Shown here: positions 25,320 through 34,215 of the stretch, piece after piece
Layout of the letters: every line of letters begins with the position of its first letter
Position numbering within the stretch: position 1 is the first letter of the stretch
Assembly: GCA_900465685.1 (NCBI GenBank)
Contig: UEGR01000003.1
Coordinates: forward strand, 663,750-727,749
Direction: 5' to 3'
Source of the DNA: Hyphomicrobiales bacterium
GTDB lineage: Bacteria; Pseudomonadota; Alphaproteobacteria; Rhizobiales; Rhizobiaceae
DNA: 64,000 nt
Translations under genes and position numbers: made by a program
The notes under the pieces: model-generated
Told to the model about the DNA's origin: nothing
The model's database searches: none
The model's input: the letters and a program-made list of their open reading frames with translations, nothing else

Positions 25320-26351
25320 ATGAAACCCACCGTTCATGATATAGCGCGCACTGCGGGCGTCAGCCTCGCAACGGTTGATCGCGTTTTGAACGACCGTCCT
25401 GGCGTCCGATCCAAAACCCGTGAGCGGGTGGTGGATGCCATGAATACGCTTGGCTATGTCCGCGATGTGGGAGCCGCCAATCTGGCGCGCAGCCGGCTTT
25501 ATCACTTCGATTTCATTGTGCCCGACAATGACAACACCTTCATGCTGAGCCTTCGCGACGAGATCGCTATCGCGACTGAGCGAGCGCTGGCCGAGCGCGT
25601 CTCGATCAATCTCATTCTGGTTCCTGCATTTGATGAGGTTGCACTGGTCGCGGCGCTCGACACCAGCGCCCTACGCAAGCCTGACGGCGTGGCCTTCGTC
25701 GCGCTCGATACCGACCCTGTTCGGGCGGCCTGCGACCGACTGCGCGCAAACGGCGTGCATGCCGTGACGCTGGTTTCTGATCTCGGCCACTCGGCCCGCG
25801 AACACTATGTCGGCGTGGACAATGCTGCGGCGGGGCGCACGGCGGCTCGTCTTCTCGGTCTATTCGCGAATGGAACCGAAGGCGTCATCGCCATTCTGAC
25901 CGGCTCGTTGAAGGTGCGCGATCATCGCGAGCGCTTCGATGGTTTCACCTCGGCCATGCGGAACAATTTTCCCGAACGCTCCATCCTCCCTGCCCTTGAA
26001 GGGCTCGATGAAGATGCGCGGGTGGAAAATCTGGTACGCACCCTGCTTCGCGAACGCAACGATATTGCAGGCATTTACAGCCTTGGCGCTGGCAATGGCG
26101 GATTGCTACGTGCGCTTGCCACCCATGCCGGAAAGCGCCCTCTGGTGATCGCCCATGAGCGCGACGACGCGACCTCGCAGGCGCTGGAACAAGGGCTGGT
26201 GCATGGCGTTCTGGCACAGGATGCCGGGCATGAAATCCGCAGCGCCATTCGCATCCTGAAAGCCTCTGCAGACCGGCTGCCGATTATTGCCGGGCAGGAA
26301 CATATTCGTATCGAAATCTTTCTCAAAGATAACCTGCCGCAGTTCTGTTAA
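25320..26351 (+). CDS. LacI-family transcriptional regulator
   Basis: 343 residues. The N-terminal helix-turn-helix and hinge are classic: VHDIARTAGVSLATVDRVLNDRPGVRSKTRERV. A periplasmic-binding-protein-like sensor domain follows (FDFIVPDNDNTFM, EHYVGVDNAAAGRTAARLL, GVIAILTGSLKVRDHRERFDGF, GIYSLGAGNGGLLRAL). The ATG at 25320 follows GGAGGAGCAGGA; the frame upstream has no ribosome site. The xylulokinase gene follows after 36 bases. A 13-base sequence in its promoter is repeated before the sugar ABC operon at 35.8 kb, so that operon is a likely target. Confidence 0.9.
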   Translation: MKPTVHDIARTAGVSLATVDRVLNDRPGVRSKTRERVVDAMNTLGYVRDVGAANLARSRLYHFDFIVPDNDNTFMLSLRDEIAIATERALAERVSINLILVPAFDEVALVAALDTSALRKPDGVAFVALDTDPVRAACDRLRANGVHAVTLVSDLGHSAREHYVGVDNAAAGRTAARLLGLFANGTEGVIAILTGSLKVRDHRERFDGFTSAMRNNFPERSILPALEGLDEDARVENLVRTLLRERNDIAGIYSLGAGNGGLLRALATHAGKRPLVIAHERDDATSQALEQGLVHGVLAQDAGHEIRSAIRILKASADRLPIIAGQEHIRIEIFLKDNLPQFC

Positions 26352-26387
26352 ACCGTTGGCCATCGTGAACTTTCGACAGGAGCAACC

Positions 26388-27842
26388 ATGTATCTCGGCC
26401 TCGATCTTGGAACATCCGGCGTCAAAGCGCTTCTGATCGACGACAATCAGCGGCTTGTCGGCTCGGCACATGGCGAACTAGATGTATTCCGCCCGCATCC
26501 GGGCTGGAGCGAACAGAACCCCACCCAATGGATCAGCGCCACCGAAACCGCTATAGACGCCTTGCGGCAAGCTCATCCGAAAGAATTCGGGGCCATCAAA
26601 GGCATCGGCCTTTCAGGCCAGATGCACGGCGCGACATTGCTGGACAATGCGGATCAAGTGCTGCGCCCCTGCATCCTCTGGAACGACACGAGAAGCTATC
26701 GTGAGGCCGCAGAGCTTGATGCTGATCCGGCCTTCCGCACTATTACCGGCAATATCGTCTTCCCCGGTTTTACCGCACCCAAACTCGTGTGGGTCGCCCG
26801 CAATGAATCCGATACTTTCGCCAAAACACGCAAGATACTGTTGCCGAAGGATTATTTGCGCCTCTGGCTGACTGGCGAACACGTATCAGACATGTCGGAT
26901 TCAGCAGGAACAAGCTGGCTTGACACCGGCGGACGTCACTGGTCATCCGAATTGCTTGCAAAGACCGGACTGACCGAAAGCCAGATGCCACGACTTGCGG
27001 AAGGCAGCGACGCTACGGGACAGTTGCGTGCGGAGCTGGCAGTGCGTTGGGGCATCGACGGTCGCCCTGTGGTCGCAGGCGGCGCTGGCGACAACGCCGC
27101 CTCGGCTTGCGGCATGGGAACGGTAAAGCCCGGCCATGCTTTCGTGTCGCTTGGCACGTCCGGCGTCTTGTTTGCCGCCAATGGCGCTTATCAGCCTAAG
27201 CCTGAAAGTGCCGTCCATGCCTTTTGCCACGCGCTGCCCGGCACATGGCATCAGATGGGCGTTATTCTCTCGGCGGCAAGCGCGCTTGAATGGTTCGCGC
27301 GCGTCGTCGGCGCAACGCCGCATGTGCTCGATCAGGAACTGGGCGACACCGTAAAAGCGCCCGGCAGTGTAACCTTCCTACCCTATCTGTCGGGCGAGCG
27401 TACGCCTTATAATGACGCGAAAATTCGCGGCAGCTTTAACGGTCTGGAGCATGAAACCGACCGAAACGCCTTGACGCAAGCCGTTCTGGAAGGCGTCTCC
27501 TTTGCCATCCGCGACAGTCTCGCCGCGCTTCAATCCGCAGGCACGGAAATCCATTCTCTCATCGCGGTTGGCGGCGGCTCCCGCTCCGCCTATTGGCTAA
27601 AATCCATTGCCACAGCGCTGAACACGCCCGTTTTGCTGCCAGAAGAAGGTGACTTTGGCGCCGCCTTCGGCGCCGCGCGTCTGGGGCTGATTGCGGCCAG
27701 CGGGGCTGATCCGTTCGCAATTTGCACGCCACCACGCACCGCTCGCACTATCGAGCCTGAACAAGCGCTTCTCTCCGCTTATGACGAAGCCTATCAGCGC
27801 TATCGCGCACTCTACCCGGCCCTACATTCACTGGCTGGCTAG
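26388..27842 (+). CDS. xylB: Xylulokinase (FGGY kinase)
   Basis: 484 residues, the normal length of XylB. It has the first phosphate-binding motif LGLDLGTSGVKALL, substrate region GLSGQMHGATLLD with LWNDTRS, and the catalytic base Asp235 in GGAGDNAASACG. The second ATP motif region is AVGGGSRSAYWLKSIA. It phosphorylates D-xylulose, or a related ketose, with ATP in the cytoplasm. It follows the LacI-type regulator and precedes a terminator. With the ABC importer, isomerase and oxidoreductase further on, it could complete a pathway from a sugar or polyol through a ketose to the pentose phosphate pathway; no xylA gene is present. Confidence 0.88.
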   Translation: MYLGLDLGTSGVKALLIDDNQRLVGSAHGELDVFRPHPGWSEQNPTQWISATETAIDALRQAHPKEFGAIKGIGLSGQMHGATLLDNADQVLRPCILWNDTRSYREAAELDADPAFRTITGNIVFPGFTAPKLVWVARNESDTFAKTRKILLPKDYLRLWLTGEHVSDMSDSAGTSWLDTGGRHWSSELLAKTGLTESQMPRLAEGSDATGQLRAELAVRWGIDGRPVVAGGAGDNAASACGMGTVKPGHAFVSLGTSGVLFAANGAYQPKPESAVHAFCHALPGTWHQMGVILSAASALEWFARVVGATPHVLDQELGDTVKAPGSVTFLPYLSGERTPYNDAKIRGSFNGLEHETDRNALTQAVLEGVSFAIRDSLAALQSAGTEIHSLIAVGGGSRSAYWLKSIATALNTPVLLPEEGDFGAAFGAARLGLIAASGADPFAICTPPRTARTIEPEQALLSAYDEAYQRYRALYPALHSLAG

Positions 27843-27852
27843 ACTGGATAAC

Positions 27853-27880
27853 AAAAACCCGCCTTCCGGCGGGGTTTTGG
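27853..27880. terminator. Bidirectional terminator between xylB and eptA
   Basis: AAAACCCGCC-TTCC-GGCGGGGTTTT hairpin with one extra G, located three bases before the eptA stop codon. It has A and T runs on its two sides and so can serve both convergent genes. Confidence 0.8.
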
Positions 27881-27882
27881 AT

Positions 27883-29517
27883 TTAGTTCAACGCCACGCT
27901 ATGAGGCGTGCGACAGGCGGCAAAGCGGTCGAGCTTTTGATCATAAACCGTTGTCTTGATTTGCATCATCCCAAGCACGGTATGGAACAGATTGTCATGC
28001 GACGATGGTTCGGCAACGGTCTTCCTCAGGCAATCGACATCAAGGCCCGTGTCGGAGGCATATTCCGGCGCAAACCACGTGATGAACGGCACATGGGTCT
28101 GCTGCGATGGCGCGATAAAATAAGGCGCTGCATGGAGATAAAGACCGTCTTCGCCAAGAGATTCACCGTGGTCGGACATGTAGATCATCGATGAAGCAAA
28201 CTTGTCTTCGTTCGCTTTCAGCAGATCGATGACTTCCGACAGGATGTGATCCGTATAGAGGATCGAATTGTCATAGGCATTGACGATCTCTTCATGCGAG
28301 CACTTGGCAAAGTCGTTCGAGCGGCAATCGGGTTTGAACTTCGCAAATTCTTCCGGATAGCGGCGGTAATAGGCCGGGCCATGACTGCCTGTCATATGCA
28401 GGACAATGGTGGCATTACCCGTCAGCTCTTTCAGTTCCTTATCCAGACTGTCGACCAGAATCTGATCGATACATTCGCCACCCTCGCAGTAACGCGTGTC
28501 CTTGGCGTTTTGCAGGTCGATCAACTTGATGCGTTCGGCAACGCCCTTGCTGCCGGTATTGTTTTCATACCAAGCCACCTGCACGCCCGCATGTTGCAGC
28601 ACGTCCATCAGATTTTCCGATCCACGGAACTTGGTGTTTGAAAACTCTTCCCGCGTGAAAGGTGAGAACATGCACGGCACCGAAACGGAAGTTTCCGTTC
28701 CGCAGCTCGTCGTGTCTGTGAAGGCAACGACATTGCGCTGCTTCAATTCCGGGTTGGTTTCCCGCGAATAGCCGTTGAGGCTGAAATTCTGCGCGCGTGC
28801 GGTTTCGCCGACAACCACAATCGTCAGCAACTTTTTATCCGCAGGCAGCTTCGTTGCCGTCTGCTTGGCATCCAGTCCAAGCGGCTCCATCGGTATGTCG
28901 CGGTTCTTGATCGTATGCGCCACATATTGAACCGTGCTGGTGATCGGGGTTCCCGGCATCAGCTTCTGCATGATGTCGGCATTATGTTCACGGAACATCG
29001 ACGAATAGGCTGCATAATTAACGCCCAATATGGCGATCGTCGCCAGCAGGCAGGCGAGGATAATGCCGGTATTGACCGCCACCTTGCCCAGCAAAGGCCG
29101 GTGTTTGACCCGCACCCAGACAATCAGCAGCGACGGCACCACGCCGAACAGCAGCATATGCCAGGCAAAGCTTGGCGTCAGCAGCGCGCCGGACTCGGCC
29201 TGCGTTGTCGTCAGTGCGGCCTCGACCACATATTTGTCGATGATCGTCCCGAATGTATCGGTGAAATAGGAACCGCCAGCTGCGATCAGGACAAACAGGA
29301 TCAGGATCGGCTTGATGACATATTTCGCCGAAAAGATCAGAAGCAGAGCGGTATGCAGCAGCAGAAGAGCTGCCGCTATGCCTGCGAGTTTCCAAGGCGA
29401 ATCCGCATAGTAAGAACCTATTGCGTGCCAGAACGAAGCATTGGTGAAGATGAAAACATAAAGCACCGTCAGAAGGCACAATGGGCCGCTGGCGATTGCG
29501 GGACGGAATTTCTGCAT
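27883..29517 (-). CDS. eptA: EptA-type phosphoethanolamine transferase
   Basis: 544 residues. Five membrane segments in the first ~190 residues are followed by a periplasmic alkaline-phosphatase-like domain. Key motifs: VVVGETARAQNFSLNGY (metal-binding Glu), the nucleophile Thr in TSCGTETSVSVPCMFSP (about residue 274), and YMSDHGESLGEDGLY with the Asp/His metal ligands; paired cysteines for disulfides are present. The family transfers phosphoethanolamine from phosphatidylethanolamine to lipid A, giving resistance to cationic peptides. The start at 29517 gives the family's usual length; a longer frame from 29580 has a poor start. It lies alone between two sugar-use regions. Confidence 0.87.
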   Translation of the reverse strand: MQKFRPAIASGPLCLLTVLYVFIFTNASFWHAIGSYYADSPWKLAGIAAALLLLHTALLLIFSAKYVIKPILILFVLIAAGGSYFTDTFGTIIDKYVVEAALTTTQAESGALLTPSFAWHMLLFGVVPSLLIVWVRVKHRPLLGKVAVNTGIILACLLATIAILGVNYAAYSSMFREHNADIMQKLMPGTPITSTVQYVAHTIKNRDIPMEPLGLDAKQTATKLPADKKLLTIVVVGETARAQNFSLNGYSRETNPELKQRNVVAFTDTTSCGTETSVSVPCMFSPFTREEFSNTKFRGSENLMDVLQHAGVQVAWYENNTGSKGVAERIKLIDLQNAKDTRYCEGGECIDQILVDSLDKELKELTGNATIVLHMTGSHGPAYYRRYPEEFAKFKPDCRSNDFAKCSHEEIVNAYDNSILYTDHILSEVIDLLKANEDKFASSMIYMSDHGESLGEDGLYLHAAPYFIAPSQQTHVPFITWFAPEYASDTGLDVDCLRKTVAEPSSHDNLFHTVLGMMQIKTTVYDQKLDRFAACRTPHSVALN

Positions 29518-29681
29518 GGCGTATGTCTCAAGCGGCTTTTTGCAGGACCTGCCGCAAAACAGGCAGATCAATATGACCAATACGCCTTCGCAAGCGTTCG
29601 CTTACAAAAATGAAATTAAAATGGTTTTTCTACGGCGGAGCGACCGCACCACGGTCGCCCCACAACATTTTCGGCAAGCCG

Positions 29682-30854
29682 TCAGAGACTGACCCAGGCC
29701 CCATTTCTCTTGGACGAGCGTACGCAAGCATCGATAAAGCTCACGCCCAGCAGCCCATCGTCAACAGTCGGGTAAACCACCGCAATGTCCGGCTTGTTGC
29801 CTTCGCGATGCGCCTCAATGGCATTGGCCGCTTCGGTATAGATCGTCGCAAAAGCCTCGAGATAACCTTCCGGATGACCGGCAGGCACACGCGTTACCCG
29901 CGCAGCTTCAGGCCCGGCTCCGGCTCCGCCGCGCGTGATAAGCCGCTTTTCGCCACCGAAGGGGGTAAACCATAGCCGGTTCGGGTCTTCCTGCGCCCAT
30001 TCAATGCCGCCCTTTGTGCCATAGACACGCAGACGAAGCGCATTTTCATTACCGGGCGCAACCTGACTGCACCAGAGCATGCCTTTCGCGCCACCCGCAA
30101 ATCGCAGCATCACATGCGCATTGTCGTCAAGACGACGCCCCGCGACGAAACTGTCGAGATCGGCGGCCAGACTATCGAGTGTCAGTCCGGTCACAAAGGA
30201 GGCCAAATTGAAGGCATGGGTACCAATGTCACCCGTGGCGCCGCCAAGGCCGGATTGGGCCGGATCGGTCCGCCAGACAGCACCCTTCGCGCCGGTGGCT
30301 TCGACGGCTTCCGTCAGCCAGTCCTGCGCATATTCCACCTGCACGACCCGCAGATCGCCGAGTTCACCACTGGCCACCATCGCGCGGGCCTGCCGCACCA
30401 TCGGATAGCCGGTGTAGTTATGGGTCAAAACGAACAATGCGCCGCTCTCATCAGCAGCCTTTTTCAGCTTTTTGGCATCGGCCAGCGTGGAGGTCAGGGG
30501 CTTGTCGCAGATGACATGGATGCCGCGCTTCAGGAACTCTTTCGCAGCTTCGTAGTGAACATGGTTGGGCGTCACGATGGAAACGGCTTCAATGCCATTT
30601 TTCAAGCGCGCTTCACGGATCGCCATCTCCCGGAAGTCCGAATAGATACGGTCCGACGCTAGTCCCAGTTCATGCCCCGAGGCTTGCGCCTTTTCCGGCG
30701 ATGAGGAGAGTGCGCCCGCAACCAGTTCGAACCGGTTGTCGAGCCGCGACGCCATGCGGTGCACGCCGCCAATGAAGGCCCCGGCTCCGCCGCCAACCAT
30801 GCCGAGACGGATGCGCGGCGTTGCAGTTTCCTTGGTTTTGGCTTCAATCGTCAT
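29682..30854 (-). CDS. Gfo/Idh/MocA-family oxidoreductase
   Basis: 390 residues. The Rossmann motif is RLGMVGGGAGAFIGGVHR, followed by the family's EAVSIVTPNHVHYEAAKEFLKRGIHVICDKPLTST with the catalytic-region Lys. GDIGTHAFNLASFV then marks the substrate domain. Such enzymes oxidise or reduce sugars and inositols with NAD(P). The ATG at 30854 sits five bases after GAGGAA. The gene is last in an operon with the TIM-barrel isomerase and the sugar ABC transporter. The exact substrate is unknown; the isomerase-plus-dehydrogenase pair recalls inositol-type and 3-keto-sugar routes. Confidence 0.88.
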   Translation of the reverse strand: MTIEAKTKETATPRIRLGMVGGGAGAFIGGVHRMASRLDNRFELVAGALSSSPEKAQASGHELGLASDRIYSDFREMAIREARLKNGIEAVSIVTPNHVHYEAAKEFLKRGIHVICDKPLTSTLADAKKLKKAADESGALFVLTHNYTGYPMVRQARAMVASGELGDLRVVQVEYAQDWLTEAVEATGAKGAVWRTDPAQSGLGGATGDIGTHAFNLASFVTGLTLDSLAADLDSFVAGRRLDDNAHVMLRFAGGAKGMLWCSQVAPGNENALRLRVYGTKGGIEWAQEDPNRLWFTPFGGEKRLITRGGAGAGPEAARVTRVPAGHPEGYLEAFATIYTEAANAIEAHREGNKPDIAVVYPTVDDGLLGVSFIDACVRSSKRNGAWVSL

Positions 30855-30871
30855 GAATTCCTCATTTCGTC

Positions 30872-31924
30872 TCAAAGACCCAGCATACGGCGATTAGCAG
30901 CGTCATCGGTACCGCCCGATGCAAAATCATCAAATGCCTTGTCGGTGACGCGTATGATATGCGCCTTTACGAATTCTGCGCCTTCGCGTGCGCCATCTTC
31001 CGGATGCTTCAACGCGCATTCCCATTCGACCACGGCCCAGCCGTCGAAATCATTCGCGGCCATTTTGGAGAAGACAGCGCCGAAATCAACCTGCCCGTCG
31101 CCCAGCGAGCGGAAACGACCGGCACGATTGACCCAGCCCTGATAACCGCCATAGACGCCCTGTCGTCCGGTCGGATTGAACTCCGCGTCCTTGACGTGGA
31201 ACATTCTGATCCGGTCTTTGTAGATGTCGATATTGTCGAGATAATCGAGACATTGCAGCACATAATGCGACGGATCATAGAGCATGTTGGCGCGCGGGTG
31301 GTTCTTCACACGCTCCAGAAACATCTCGAATGTCACGCCGTCATGCAGGTCTTCGCCCGGATGAATTTCATAGCAGATATCGACGCCATGCTCCTCCGCA
31401 TGGTCGAGGATCGGCGTCCAGCGGCGTGCGAGTTCATCAAACGCCGTTTCGACAAGACCGGCAGGTCGCTGCGGCCATGGATAGACAAACGGCCATGCGA
31501 GCGCGCCCGAAAAGGTCGCATGTGCACCAATGCCGAGATTGCGCGATGCCTTGATTGCCATCTTGACCTGCTCAACGGCCCAGGCCTGTCGAGCCTTGGG
31601 ATTGCCGCGCACTTCCGGCACGGCAAAGCCGTCAAAGGCTTCATCATAGGCTGGATGAACAGCAACAAGCTGGCCTTGCAGATGGGTGGAAAGCTCGGTG
31701 ACCACCACCCCGTTTTCCTTCGCCACACCGGCGAATTCGTCGCAATAATCCTTGGATTCGGAGGCTTTTTTAAGATCGATCAGCTGGCTTGCCCAGGTGG
31801 GCACCTGCACGCCGAGATAACCTTTTTCGGCGGCCCATTTGGTTATGCCGTCCCATGTGTTGAACGGCGCTGCATCGCCGGCGAACTGCCCGAGAAAAAT
31901 CCCCGGCCCCTTGATCGTCTTCAT
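30872..31924 (-). CDS. Sugar phosphate isomerase/epimerase-like TIM-barrel protein
   Basis: 350 residues of the xylose-isomerase-like TIM-barrel superfamily. Candidate metal ligands appear in ICYEIHPGEDLHDG, NMLYDPSHYVLQ, MFHVKDAEFNP and the late WAVVEWECAL, in the usual order. The ATG at 31924 follows GGAGGAGTTTC. The next gene is the Gfo/Idh/MocA oxidoreductase 17 bases downstream; together they probably isomerise and oxidise the sugar brought in by the ABC transporter upstream. It is separated from the substrate-binding protein gene by about 160 bases that carry hairpins. Confidence 0.85.
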   Translation of the reverse strand: MKTIKGPGIFLGQFAGDAAPFNTWDGITKWAAEKGYLGVQVPTWASQLIDLKKASESKDYCDEFAGVAKENGVVVTELSTHLQGQLVAVHPAYDEAFDGFAVPEVRGNPKARQAWAVEQVKMAIKASRNLGIGAHATFSGALAWPFVYPWPQRPAGLVETAFDELARRWTPILDHAEEHGVDICYEIHPGEDLHDGVTFEMFLERVKNHPRANMLYDPSHYVLQCLDYLDNIDIYKDRIRMFHVKDAEFNPTGRQGVYGGYQGWVNRAGRFRSLGDGQVDFGAVFSKMAANDFDGWAVVEWECALKHPEDGAREGAEFVKAHIIRVTDKAFDDFASGGTDDAANRRMLGL

Positions 31925-31942
31925 CGAAACTCCTCCAGAAAA

Positions 31943-31984
31943 GCACATCCCGAAAAGAATGACGTGGTGTCGAGTAAAATGTGC
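31943..31984. repeat. Degenerate intergenic palindromic repeat, copy C
   Basis: GCACATCCCGAAAAG at the left and ATGTGC at the right make a worn version of the element at 8754-8799. It lies directly upstream of the isomerase gene's ribosome site, in the gap inside the sugar operon. Confidence 0.4.
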
Positions 31985-32008
31985 CTCAAAACAAATAGTG
32001 AGAGTACC

Positions 32009-32073
32009 GATCTGATGTAGTCAGATCAAACCGGGCTCCAGAATGGAATGCGCCCGCCAAAATGGCGGGCGCA
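32009..32073 (-). terminator. Two hairpins downstream of the sugar-binding protein gene
   Basis: A perfect ten-base stem TGCGCCCGCC / GGCGGGCGCA (32049-32073) lies ten bases after the binding-protein stop. A second stem, GATCTGA / TCAGATC (32009-32027), follows. Neither has a T run. Such structures often protect the mRNA of the highly expressed binding protein and reduce read-through into the next genes. Confidence 0.5.
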
Positions 32074-32082
32074 CGCAACGGA

Positions 32083-33045
32083 TCAGAATGGCGAATCCGG
32101 GAAGTAGAACTGCTCGGCATTGTCTTTCGTGACAAGCGTTGCATCGAGGATGTAATTGCCGCTGACCGGAGTCTGGTCATAAAAATGACCGGCCGTGAGC
32201 TGCATGGCGGTGCCCACCATCGCTGGCGGATAGAGCACGTCGACTGGCACCAGCTTGTCGCCGTCCATGACTTTCTTGATCATGTCCTTGGAACCAGCAC
32301 CAGCAACGATGTACTGAATGTCGCTGCGGTTGGCCTGCTTGATGGCTTCGAGCACGCCCACAGCCATATCGTCATCCTGACACCAGACCACGTCGATCTT
32401 CGGATATTTGGTCAGGAAGTCCTGCATCACGCGGAAAGCGTCGTCGCGGTTCCAGTTGCCGTATTGACGGTCAAGAATCTTGACGTTGGAGCCTTCAATG
32501 CCCTTGTCGAAACCGTCCTGACGCTGCTGATCAATCGGGATCGGCATGCCGCGAATAACGACAACCTGCGCATCCGGGGTGGTCTTCTTGATATATTCGC
32601 CTGCGACCTGACCAAGCGCCGGATTGTTACCGGCGACATAAAGATCGCGGATCGAGTTGTCGTTGTTGCTCGGCGCACGGTCAACCAGCGCAACGAATGT
32701 GCCCTTGTCCTTGATTTCCTTGATCGCATTGACCAGTGGATCCGGGTCAGACGGCAGCACCACCAGAGCATCGAGGCCCTGTACTGCCAGATCCTGCAAC
32801 GCATTTGCCTGATTAGCCGCATCCGGCGAGGTCTTGACGATAACGTTCAGACCCGGATGCTCCTGCATCAGAAGCTTTGCCACGCGCTCGGCGTGATACA
32901 CGACGCCTGCCGTCCAGCCATGGTCGGCAGCCGGAATTGAAACGCCGATGGTGACCTTCTTGTCCTGCGCGCTGGCAACACTGGTAAATGCCATGGCGCT
33001 TGCAGCCAAAGCGGCGAAAGCAACGCCCAAAAATTTCCTTCGCAT
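32083..33045 (-). CDS. Sugar ABC transporter substrate-binding protein (RbsB-like)
   Basis: 320 residues. Sec signal peptide MRRKFLGVAFAALAASAMAF with cleavage after SVASA, then the ribose/galactose-type periplasmic-binding fold: VTIGVSIPAADHGWTAGV, ALVVLPSDPDPLVNAIKE, TFVALVDRAPSN, DVVWCQDDDMAVGVLEAIK. The ATG at 33045 follows GGGAGGAAAAC. It supplies ligand specificity to the permease and ATPase encoded upstream. The ligand cannot be read out; the D-P-D and aromatic positions fit a pentose, hexose or polyol. Confidence 0.9.
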   Translation of the reverse strand: MRRKFLGVAFAALAASAMAFTSVASAQDKKVTIGVSIPAADHGWTAGVVYHAERVAKLLMQEHPGLNVIVKTSPDAANQANALQDLAVQGLDALVVLPSDPDPLVNAIKEIKDKGTFVALVDRAPSNNDNSIRDLYVAGNNPALGQVAGEYIKKTTPDAQVVVIRGMPIPIDQQRQDGFDKGIEGSNVKILDRQYGNWNRDDAFRVMQDFLTKYPKIDVVWCQDDDMAVGVLEAIKQANRSDIQYIVAGAGSKDMIKKVMDGDKLVPVDVLYPPAMVGTAMQLTAGHFYDQTPVSGNYILDATLVTKDNAEQFYFPDSPF

Positions 33046-33175
33046 GTTTTCCTCCCAAAAAACGGGGCTTGTCTCTTTCAATGGACGCATGCCTTGTTCC
33101 CAGCACCGTATCCGGTTTCGGGAGACATACCCCTTTTGCCGGAATCGCCCCTGCAATTCCGCCAATTCCTGCATG

Positions 33176-34192
33176 TCATCGCCGTGACAGTGATCGCTGC
33201 ACCAGCATGGCGATGATGATGATCGCGCCCTGAATGGCCCCGATCAGATATTCGCTGACGAAGTTCGACAGCAGCATGATGTTGCCGACGATCTCCAGAA
33301 TGAACGCGCCGCAGATCGTCCCCCAAACCCGAGCGACACCGCCGCGCAGCGCCGTTCCGCCAACCACAACAGCCGTGATGGCCTGCAACTCCCAAAGGAT
33401 GCCGGTCGTGGCCGATGTAGACCCCAGACGCGGCACGTAAAGCAGCACGGCAACCGCCACACAGAGCCCTTGAACCACATAGGCTATCGTGCGCACGCGC
33501 TTGACCGAAATGCCGGAATAACGGGCAACATCCTCGCTGGAGCCGACCGCAATCACATGACGTCCATAACGCGTGCGATAGAGGACGAAGGCAGCAATCG
33601 CCGCCGTGACGAAAATGGCGATCACCGGCACTGGCACGCCGAGAACCGTACCGAAATAGGCCGGGCGATAGAGCGACTGTATCTCCGGGTTTCGAAGCGT
33701 AATCGCGCCGCCCTGCGACAGCCATGTCGTCAGGCCGCGATAGATGCCCATCGTACCAAGCGTTGCGATGAAGGGTTCAATCCCGCCAACTGTCGTAATC
33801 AACCCGTTCAGGAGACCACAGGCCGCGCCGACCACGACCGCCAGCATGACGGCGGCGATCAGCATCAGCACCGGATCGGCGATGACACCACTATTCATGA
33901 ACAGGATCATGATGCTGGCCACAAAGGCGACCATTGCGCCGACAGAAAGATCAAGACCGCCAGACGAGATCACATAGGTCGCGCCAAGCGCAATGATGGC
34001 GATGAAAGCGCTGCGCGTGGCGACATTCAGCAGATTGTCGATGCTGATGAAATTGGGATTGGCGACTGTTCCCAGAACGAGCAGAAGAGCGAGCGCGATG
34101 AACGGCGCGATGGCTCTCAGGTCCCAGTCCTTGGACGTTTTCGGTGCCCGGCTTTTGTCAGTCGCAACCTGTGTCATTGAATTCCCACTCAT
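33176..34192 (-). CDS. Sugar ABC transporter permease (RbsC-like)
   Basis: 338 residues with about eight to ten membrane segments and the RbsC family signatures TYVISSGGLDLSVGAMVAF and VVGGTALRGGVARVWGT (near the coupling helix). It forms a homodimeric inner-membrane channel for the sugar importer. Starts at 34192 and 34177 are both possible; the second is preceded by GGGAA. The gene lies 23 bases after the ATPase gene, and the binding-protein gene starts 130 bases further on. Confidence 0.9.
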   Translation of the reverse strand: MSGNSMTQVATDKSRAPKTSKDWDLRAIAPFIALALLLVLGTVANPNFISIDNLLNVATRSAFIAIIALGATYVISSGGLDLSVGAMVAFVASIMILFMNSGVIADPVLMLIAAVMLAVVVGAACGLLNGLITTVGGIEPFIATLGTMGIYRGLTTWLSQGGAITLRNPEIQSLYRPAYFGTVLGVPVPVIAIFVTAAIAAFVLYRTRYGRHVIAVGSSEDVARYSGISVKRVRTIAYVVQGLCVAVAVLLYVPRLGSTSATTGILWELQAITAVVVGGTALRGGVARVWGTICGAFILEIVGNIMLLSNFVSEYLIGAIQGAIIIIAMLVQRSLSRR

Positions 34193-34215
34193 TGTCTTTT
34201 TCTGTTTATTGCCGT